DNA from: Gemmatimonadota bacterium
Lineage (GTDB): Bacteria > Gemmatimonadota > Gemmatimonadetes > Gemmatimonadales > GWC2-71-9
NCBI GenBank assembly: GCA_003220905.1
Contig: QHTS01000008.1
Location: 1-13,207, forward strand
Direction: 5' to 3'
DNA: 13,207 nucleotides
Part shown: positions 7,403 to 11,986 of the stretch, in pieces
Position numbering within the stretch: position 1 is the first letter of the stretch
Layout: each line of letters opens with the position of its first letter
Translations under genes and position numbers: made by a program
Notes under the pieces: generated by a model
Told to the model about the DNA's origin: nothing
Seen by the model: the letters and a program-made list of their open reading frames with translations, nothing else
The model's database searches: none

Positions 7403-7409
7403 CTCCTCC
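7403..7409 (-). promoter_or_regulatory. Strong ribosome binding site of infC
   Basis: GGAGGAG on the minus strand, the best Shine-Dalgarno sequence near the infC reading frame. Spacing is eight bases to the in-frame CTG at 7392-7394 and 14 bases to ATC at 7386-7388, which favours CTG. It decides the start of infC, because no canonical start codon is in frame. Confidence 0.85.
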
Positions 7410-7415
7410 ATAGGG

Positions 7416-7451
7416 AAAGAAAAAGCGGACTCCAGCTGCCCAGGAATCCGC
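7416..7451 (-). terminator. Intrinsic terminator/attenuator in the infC leader
   Basis: On the minus strand GCGGATTCC (7443-7451) pairs with GGAGTCCGC (7425-7433), nine pairs including one U-G, over a nine-base loop. TTTTTCTTT (7416-7424) follows directly. This is a classic rho-independent terminator. It ends six bases before the infC ribosome binding site, leaving no room for a promoter between them, so infC transcripts must read through it. That makes it an attenuator rather than a simple end signal. Bacillus controls the same operon with an L20-dependent leader terminator; a similar logic is inferred here. Confidence 0.85.
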
Positions 7452-7456
7452 GTGAC

Positions 7457-7525
7457 CTCATGCGTCATCCGTGTTCCGTCATCCATACGTGACCGATGAC
7501 GAAGACCGACGACGGACGACCTCTC
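7457..7525. repeat. GTCATCC heptamer hairpin upstream of infC, with shared core motif
   Basis: The left arm (7457-7484) contains GTCATCC units; the right arm (7495-7520) contains GATGAC/GACGACGG units that are its imperfect complement, around an 11-base loop. The right edge carries CGACCTCTC (7517-7525), the same nine bases found in the cores of the two large palindromes at 8550-8558 and 10488-10496. The 212-base gap between the hydrolase stop and infC holds this repeat and the attenuator. I see no convincing promoter or RNA gene in the rest. Confidence 0.6.
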
Positions 7526-7598
7526 GAACCCTAGAGCACTCCCCGATTCGGAGAGGCAGCGGGTGAGGCGCACGCGGCGCCCGCTTGCCGAATTGTCG

Positions 7599-7613
7599 GG
7601 GCTAAGTTAGCCC
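7599..7613 (-). other. Short palindrome over the hydrolase stop codon
   Basis: GGGCTAACTTAGCCC on the minus strand is a 15-base palindrome that includes the TAA stop of the hydrolase gene. It could form a five-base-pair hairpin with a five-base loop at the mRNA end. No U-tract follows, so termination here would be weak at best. Confidence 0.35.
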
Positions 7614-8491
7614 GCCAGAAGCGGGTCCACAAGTGCAAACGCCTTGCCGTCACGCCCCAACCGACCGGCCACCACCGCGGGATCGTGCTCGAAGAACAAC
7701 AGCCACCCTTCCCCTTCCGCCCGTGCATAGAGTCGCCGCTTCGACTCGAGGGTCACGAGCGGCTCCAGGTCGTACCCCATGATCCAGGGGAGCGGCAGAT
7801 GGGCGCTCGTGGGGACGAGGTCCGCGAGAAAGCACACCCGCTCACCGCCGCTCTCGACCACTACCGATTGGTGATACGGCACGTGCCCCGGCGTCGGCAG
7901 GCAGCGGATCCCGGGGAGCGGCTCCGCCTCCCCGTCGATGAGCGTGAACGGCACCCGCTCGAAGTTGTGCGGGAGGTAGCTCGCCGCGGTGCGCTCGTTG
8001 GTGTGCCGGGCAAACTCGAGCTCTCCCTTCTGGACCACGTAGGTCGCCCGTGGAAAGGTGATCCGAATGGCCCCTCCCGCGCCTCCACCACCTCCACCCC
8101 CCTCCCGATAGGTATTGCCGCCCGCGTGATCGAAATGGAGGTGGCTGTCGATCACCCAGCGGACGTCGGCGGGGGCATGGCCGAGCTCCGCGAGCGCATC
8201 CTCGAGCCGGGTGCGCCCGTCCTTCCCATCGTTCGCGACCCCGTAGATGTCCTTGAACTTGTCGTTTTCCTTGTTGCCGAGCCCCGTGTCCACGAGGACC
8301 AGCCCGTCGTCGTGCTCGACCAGCAGACAGCGCAGCGCCAAGGGAATGCGGTTCTTGTCATCGGCCGGAATGCGGCGCTGCCACAGCGGTTTCGGCACGA
8401 CGCCGAACATGGCGCCGCCGTCGAGGGCTTGGCGGCCGGCCTCCAGGGCGTGACATCGGAGGCGGCCCACCTGGAAGGTCGTGTGGGCCAT
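7607..8491 (-). CDS. Metallo-beta-lactamase-fold hydrolase, substrate unknown
   Basis: Predicted cytosolic metal hydrolase of 294 residues. The zinc ligands are visible: SHLHFDHAGG (116-125, HxHxDH), His203 in TPGHVPYHQS, Asp224 in FLADLVP, and His269 in FFEHDP. This spacing suits the broad family that includes lactonases such as YtnP/AiiA relatives and many uncharacterised hydrolases; the sequence does not reveal the substrate. A Gly-rich run at 131-140 between motif and next strand comes from a C-rich DNA tract (about 8079-8105) and is a likely low-complexity expansion. The start ATG 8489-8491 overlaps the exonuclease stop as TGATG, so translation is coupled. A longer frame upstream reads through the repeat element and is rejected because it encodes only repeat peptide. 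No signal peptide is seen. Confidence 0.9.
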   Translation of the reverse strand: MAHTTFQVGRLRCHALEAGRQALDGGAMFGVVPKPLWQRRIPADDKNRIPLALRCLLVEHDDGLVLVDTGLGNKENDKFKDIYGVANDGKDGRTRLEDALAELGHAPADVRWVIDSHLHFDHAGGNTYREGGGGGGGAGGAIRITFPRATYVVQKGELEFARHTNERTAASYLPHNFERVPFTLIDGEAEPLPGIRCLPTPGHVPYHQSVVVESGGERVCFLADLVPTSAHLPLPWIMGYDLEPLVTLESKRRLYARAEGEGWLLFFEHDPAVVAGRLGRDGKAFALVDPLLAG

Positions 8492-9195
8492 CAGAATTCG
8501 GAATGCGGAATGCGGAATGCGGAATTGACGTGAGAGTTCGCTCGCGGCTCGACCTCTCCACTGACATTCCGCATTCCGCATTCCGAATTCCGCATTCGAT
8601 GGCGCGGCCTCTCATGCACCTCGATCAGCTGCTCCAGCGTCTCGACCCCCCGCTCCCGCGCCCGCCCGATCAGCGCCCGCAGGATGTGAGCGGTGGCGAG
8701 GGCATCCCCGAAGGCGCGATGGCGTGCCGGGTTCTCGACGCCGAAGAACGCCGCCACGTGATCGAGCCCACGGTGGCGCAGCTCGGGCACGAGGCGGCGC
8801 GTGAGGCGAACCGTGCAGAGGGGCTTGCCCCCCGGTACGGGGACCCCGGCCGCGACGCATTCGGCTGCGAGGAAGCGCCAGTCGAAGCGGGCGTTGTGGG
8901 CAACGAACACGCCGGCGTCGAGCGCGTATCCGAGACCTGCCACCACGTCCCCGAAACGGGGGCGACCGGCGACCAGGCCGTCGGTGATGCCGGTGAGGCG
9001 CGTTACCCACGGAGGAATCGGGGTCCCCGGATCGAGCAACGCCTCGAAGGCGAGGTGGATGGTTCCGCCCTCGAGGATCGCCACCGCCACCTCGAGGATC
9101 CGCCCGCCGTTCTGCGCCCGCACCCCGGTCGTTTCCACGTCCACCACGGCGAAGCGGGCGTGCTCGAGGGACTCGGGGCCCGGGCTAGAGGTCAT
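8491..9195 (-). CDS. DEDDh 3'-5' exonuclease (DnaQ/PolC epsilon-like) with repeat-encoded tail
   Basis: Exonuclease-fold protein of 234 residues. The three Exo motifs are present: VVDVETTG (17-24, Asp19 and Glu21), HNARFDWRFL (100-109, Asp105) and HRAFGDALAT (159-168, His159 and Asp164). This is the DEDDh set shared by DnaQ, the PolC exonuclease domain and small RNA/DNA trimming enzymes. Without a polymerase domain its role (proofreading, repair or RNA maturation) cannot be fixed. The real domain ends about residue 197. Residues 201-234 (MRNSECGMRN...FRIPHSEF) are translated from the heptamer palindrome and should not be treated as a domain. The ATG overlaps the end of the arginine deiminase gene by 11 bases, and the stop overlaps the hydrolase start as TGATG. 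Confidence 0.9.
   Translation of the reverse strand: MTSSPGPESLEHARFAVVDVETTGVRAQNGGRILEVAVAILEGGTIHLAFEALLDPGTPIPPWVTRLTGITDGLVAGRPRFGDVVAGLGYALDAGVFVAHNARFDWRFLAAECVAAGVPVPGGKPLCTVRLTRRLVPELRHRGLDHVAAFFGVENPARHRAFGDALATAHILRALIGRARERGVETLEQLIEVHERPRHRMRNSECGMRNVSGEVEPRANSHVNSAFRIPHSEF
8494..8597. repeat. Heptamer palindrome A (GGAATGC arms, asymmetric core)
   Basis: The left arm 8494-8526 is a tandem of GGAATGC units; the right arm 8566-8597 is the complement. Bases 8494-8518 and 8566-8590 are a perfect 25-base inverted repeat. The 47-base interior contains a core (8527-8565) that resembles that of the copy at 10432-10533, including GTGAG, TCGCTC and CGACCTCTCC. The whole element lies at the exonuclease/hydrolase junction and is translated as the exonuclease tail. 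DNA or RNA could fold into a long hairpin. Confidence 0.92.
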
Positions 9196-10417
9196 CCCGC
9201 CGGAGTGGCAACGACATGCAGCGGGGACCGCCGCCGCCGCGCACCAGCTCGCTCCCGTCCATCGTGATCACCGCCCGCTCACCGTCGTCCAGCGTCTCCT
9301 CACCCGTCAGCAGGTTCACGGCGGAGACCGTCTTGAACCCCGCATGCTCGAGCTCCCGCAGCGTGGCCTCGTTGCGGGCGTAGGTGACCGTCACGCCGGG
9401 CCGCACCGCGAAGAAATTGCAGGCCGAGGACCACTGCTCGCGCTCCTGCAGCGAGCGGTCCGAGCCCCCGCAGAACGCCGGCTCGAGCGGGTGGTCCACC
9501 GCCTGCATGGCGGCGAAGAAGTTGGGCATCTCCTTCACCCCCTTCGATTTCTTGCGGCGGTGCAGCACGGCGAGCCGCTCCGGCCCGACGAAATGCGGCG
9601 GATAGACGCAGCACAGCTCGCGGTCGAGCTGCGTAAAAATCATGTCCAAGTGGATCGCGGTGCGCTCGTTCGGGAGGACCACGACGATCACGTCCTTGAC
9701 GCCGCAATGCTCGAACACGAGATCGCACAGGTGGTCGAGCGCCGCGGGGCTCGAGCGCTCGCTGAACCCGAGCAGCAGCAAGTCGGGGCGCACGGGGTGC
9801 ACGTCCCCGCCTTCCAGCGTGTAGTTGTTGCGCTTCTCTTCCGACCCGTCGTACAGGATCCCGGCGTTCTCGAGACACGGGTGGTAGCGGAACAGCGCCT
9901 TGACGAGGAGCTCCTCGGTCCAGCGCACGCCGTAGCGCATCGAGCCGATGATCGAGTGCTCGCCGATCACGATCCCCACATCGCGCGTGAAGAAGAGATT
10001 GGGAAGCGGCGGCAGCGCGAAGCCGGTCTCGTTGAGCGCGCGGGCGATCGGCCCGGCGTCTTCCAGGGCGCCCTCGATCATCAGGCCGACGAGCGCCTCG
10101 GGCGAGAGGGCGGCGAGCTGCTTCGCCAGGGCGTCCGACGGCACCACCTCGAGCGCGCGGGTCACGAGGAACTCGCGCACGTCCGGACGCGCCACCAGCT
10201 CCGTCAGGAGCGTGCGCACCTCGTACACCTGGGCGAACCGCTCCAACACCGCCACGAACCGCCGGTGCTCGCGCTGGGCGAGCTCCAGGTCGATGATGTC
10301 GTCGTACAGATAGTCTTCCCGGTTGCCGGGAGTGACGGCGACCAGCTCGCGGCCGGGGGTATGTACCAGCACCGTCCGCAGCGGGCCGATTTCCGAGGTG
10401 ACGTGGACGCGGGCCAT
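9185..10417 (-). CDS. arcA: Arginine deiminase
   Basis: Converts L-arginine to citrulline and ammonia, the first step of the arginine deiminase route that can yield ATP without respiration. The 410-residue length is normal. The guanidine-modifying fold shows its catalytic set: FTRD (Asp146), LEGGDVHP (Glu202), IHLDMIF (His256, Asp258) and the nucleophile Cys400 in GGGGPRCMSLPL. No ornithine carbamoyltransferase, carbamate kinase or antiporter gene is next to it in this window, so the pathway is either dispersed or the enzyme serves arginine catabolism or pH defence. It lies downstream of rex, whose product senses NADH/NAD. The 122-base gap from rex is almost filled by a heptamer palindrome, and no clear ribosome binding site precedes the ATG. 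The symbol arcA is by function; confidence in the family is high. Confidence 0.94.
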   Translation of the reverse strand: MARVHVTSEIGPLRTVLVHTPGRELVAVTPGNREDYLYDDIIDLELAQREHRRFVAVLERFAQVYEVRTLLTELVARPDVREFLVTRALEVVPSDALAKQLAALSPEALVGLMIEGALEDAGPIARALNETGFALPPLPNLFFTRDVGIVIGEHSIIGSMRYGVRWTEELLVKALFRYHPCLENAGILYDGSEEKRNNYTLEGGDVHPVRPDLLLLGFSERSSPAALDHLCDLVFEHCGVKDVIVVVLPNERTAIHLDMIFTQLDRELCCVYPPHFVGPERLAVLHRRKKSKGVKEMPNFFAAMQAVDHPLEPAFCGGSDRSLQEREQWSSACNFFAVRPGVTVTYARNEATLRELEHAGFKTVSAVNLLTGEETLDDGERAVITMDGSELVRGGGGPRCMSLPLRRDDL

Positions 10418-10431
10418 GGGCGGAATCTAAC

Positions 10432-10533
10432 AGTGCGGAATGGGGAATTCGGAATGCGGAATGTCAATGTGAGTGTCGCTCAGCGAACGACCTCTCCTGC
10501 CAATTCCGCATTCCGCATTCCGCACTCCGCATT
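10432..10533. repeat. Heptamer palindrome B between rex and the arginine deiminase gene
   Basis: The left arm 10432-10462 and right arm 10502-10533 are runs of GGAATGC and its complement; the best register gives 22 of 24 matching positions. The interior (10463-10501) contains GTGAG, TCGCTCAGCGA (a small palindrome) and CGACCTCTCC, and aligns with the core of copy A in the same orientation. It fills nearly all of the rex to arginine deiminase gap, so any promoter or terminator for these genes lies in or beside it. Confidence 0.92.
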
Positions 10534-10539
10534 GGTCTT

Positions 10540-11160
10540 TCATCGGTTCGCCAACGCGAAACTGAGCGTCTCAAGCTCGAGCGCCATATTCACCGACTTC
10601 ACCGCCACGTCGCCGGGCACCGCTAGCTGCACCGGGGCGAAGTTGAGGATGGCCTTCACGCCCGCGCGCACCAGCCGGTCCACGACCTCCTGCGCCGACT
10701 CGGCGGGCGTCACGACGATGGCGATGTCGCTGGGCTCCTTCACGAGGTCGGCGTCCAGGTGGCGGATGTCGCGCACCACGAGGCCGTTCCAGCGGGAGCC
10801 GATCTTCTTCGGGTCTTTGTCGTATATCGCGGCGACGTGGAAGCCGCGCTGCCGGAAACCGGGATATTGCACGAGCGCGCTGCCGATGCGGCCCGCGCCG
10901 ACGAGCACGACGCGGTAGGTGCGTCGCAGGCCCAGGATATCGCGGATCCGGGCGGTGAGCTCGGGGACGGAATAGCCCAGGCCGCGCTTGCCGAACGAGC
11001 CGAAGAAGGAGAGGTCTTTGCGCACCTGCGCCGACGTCGTGCCGCCGCGCCGGGCCAGCTCGGCGGAGGAGATCGTGGTCTGGCCTTGCGCGTCGAACTG
11101 CTCGAGGAACCGGAGGTACAGGGAGAGCCGCCGCACTGTGCTCTCGGAGATCTTCCTCAT
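10540..11160 (-). CDS. rex: Redox-sensing transcriptional repressor Rex
   Basis: DNA-binding repressor that releases its operators when NADH rises relative to NAD. The 206-residue protein has an N-terminal winged helix (1-78, with SSAELARRGGTTSAQVRKDL at 31-50 and SFFGSFGKRGLGY), a Rossmann domain with VLVGAGRIGSAL (85-96), the acidic ribose-binding position in AIYDKDP (111-117), and the C-terminal helix that swaps between subunits (VKSVNMALELETLSFALANR). The ATG at 11158-11160 gives the standard start. A near-perfect Rex box ends one base before it and no Shine-Dalgarno is close, so the gene is probably autoregulated and leaderless. Likely targets in trans are fermentation or respiration genes outside the window. 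Confidence 0.96.
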   Translation of the reverse strand: MRKISESTVRRLSLYLRFLEQFDAQGQTTISSAELARRGGTTSAQVRKDLSFFGSFGKRGLGYSVPELTARIRDILGLRRTYRVVLVGAGRIGSALVQYPGFRQRGFHVAAIYDKDPKKIGSRWNGLVVRDIRHLDADLVKEPSDIAIVVTPAESAQEVVDRLVRAGVKAILNFAPVQLAVPGDVAVKSVNMALELETLSFALANR

Positions 11161-11161
11161 A

Positions 11162-11179
11162 TTGTGAATTATTTCACAA
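11162..11179 (-). promoter_or_regulatory. Rex operator overlapping the rsmA stop codon
   Basis: The minus strand reads TTGTGAAATAATTCACAA, an 18-base inverted repeat matching the known Rex box (TTGTGAA-N4-TTCACAA) exactly in both halves. Its first six bases are the last Leu codon (TTG) and stop (TGA, 11174-11176) of rsmA, and the box ends one base before the rex ATG. Position over the promoter and start of rex indicates autorepression. Confidence 0.95.
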
Positions 11180-11197
11180 TCCAGCGCTCCACCGCAA
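11168..11197 (-). promoter_or_regulatory. Possible rex promoter giving a leaderless mRNA
   Basis: TTGCGG (11192-11197) and AATAAT (11168-11173) are 18 bases apart on the minus strand and would serve as -35 and -10 elements. Transcription would begin about seven bases later, at or next to the rex ATG. This fits the missing ribosome binding site and the location of the Rex box over the -10. The -35 match is modest, so this is a proposal. Confidence 0.5.
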
Positions 11198-11986
11198 GAG
11201 CCGCACGAACACGTCGGCGGGGAGCGTCTCGGGACGCACCGCCGGATCGACCCCGAGCGCCGCCAGTCCCGCCGCCACGACGGCGGCGGAGCGCCCCGTG
11301 ACCGCCATCGCCACATTGCGCAGCTGCTTGCGTCGCCGGGTGAAGCAGGCCGTGACGAACGCGCGGAACGCCGCGATCTCTCCCGGCGCGACGAGCGGCT
11401 GGGCGCGCGGCGTGAGGCGCACCACGGCGCTCCTGACCTTGGGCGGCGGCGTAAACGCCCCCGCGCGTACGGTGAAGAGCCGCTCCACGCGACACACGGC
11501 CTGCACTCCCACGGAAAGGGCGCCGTACGCTTTCGACCCCGGGGACGCGGCGAGGCGGTCAGCGACCTCGGCCTGGACGAGAAACACGATGCGCCCCGGG
11601 AGCGGCGGCGCGAGGGCTTTGTCGATCAGGGGAGAGGTGATGGCATAGGGGATGTTGCCGACGATCTTGAAGTGCGGAGTGTGGAGTGCGGAGTGCGGAG
11701 TGACGAGGGCGTGCCAATCGACCCGGAGCGCATCGCCATGAACGACGGTGAGTCTATCTATTCCGCATTCCACATTCCGCACTCCGCATTCGTGCGCCAG
11801 TCGGCGATCCTTCTCTATAGCGATCACCCACCGCACGCGTGGGGCCAGGACGGCCGTGAGGGTTCCCGTCCCCGCCCCGATCTCGACCACGACGTCGTCG
11901 GGCGCGGGCTCGAGCGCGTCGACGATGCGTTGCAGGATGTTCCGGTCGATGAGGAAGTGCTGGCCGAGCCGCTGGTCCGGGATCAC
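11174..11986 (-). CDS. rsmA: RsmA (KsgA) 16S rRNA dimethyltransferase with repeat-encoded loops
   Basis: Dimethylates two adjacent adenosines in helix 45 of 16S rRNA (A1518 and A1519 in E. coli) late in 30S assembly, using SAM. The 270 residues include LGQHFLID (7-14), the SAM motif EIGAGTGTLT (35-44), the acidic AIEKD (56-60), GDAL (84-87), the catalytic NIPYAITSPLI (111-121), and a C-terminal helical domain with the FTPPPKVRSAVVRL signature. The GTG start at 11984-11986 overlaps the phosphatase stop as GTGA. Two loops, residues 65-76 (HECGVRNVECGI) and 97-106 (PHSALHTPHF), are translated from opposite arms of a heptamer repeat pair, while the conserved GDAL strand between them is normal. 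Both loops are variable in the family, so function is probably kept. The last codons form part of the Rex operator. Confidence 0.94.
   Translation of the reverse strand: MIPDQRLGQHFLIDRNILQRIVDALEPAPDDVVVEIGAGTGTLTAVLAPRVRWVIAIEKDRRLAHECGVRNVECGIDRLTVVHGDALRVDWHALVTPHSALHTPHFKIVGNIPYAITSPLIDKALAPPLPGRIVFLVQAEVADRLAASPGSKAYGALSVGVQAVCRVERLFTVRAGAFTPPPKVRSAVVRLTPRAQPLVAPGEIAAFRAFVTACFTRRRKQLRNVAMAVTGRSAAVVAAGLAALGVDPAVRPETLPADVFVRLLRWSAGL
11671..11791. repeat. Heptamer arms C, an inverted pair inside rsmA
   Basis: The left arm 11671-11702 is made of GGAGTGC/GGAATGC-type units, and the right arm 11760-11791 of the complementary units. They pair over 23 positions with three mismatches. Unlike copies A and B, the 57 bases between them are conserved rsmA coding sequence rather than the shared core. 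Both arms are in frame, encoding residues 65-76 and 97-106. Confidence 0.88.

Noticed and set aside
7515..7535. GGTTCGAG on the minus strand, resembling a tRNA T-loop
   Set aside because: The flanking bases do not form the five-pair T stem, and no acceptor, anticodon or D arm can be built around it.
7316..7573. Short minus-strand open frame across the infC leader
   Set aside because: It runs through the repeat, the terminator and the first codons of infC in another frame, and its composition is not protein-like.
8492..8581. N-terminally extended form of the metallo-hydrolase
   Set aside because: The extra 30 residues are only repeat-encoded peptide; the ATG at 8489-8491 gives the normal start and couples to the exonuclease stop.
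8494..8597. Possible CRISPR array
   Set aside because: Units are only seven bases and contiguous, with no spacers and no cas genes.
8801..10918. 705-codon plus-strand frame across the exonuclease, arginine deiminase and rex
   Set aside because: It crosses three well-identified genes and reads through the stop-free heptamer repeats; no domain is recognisable.
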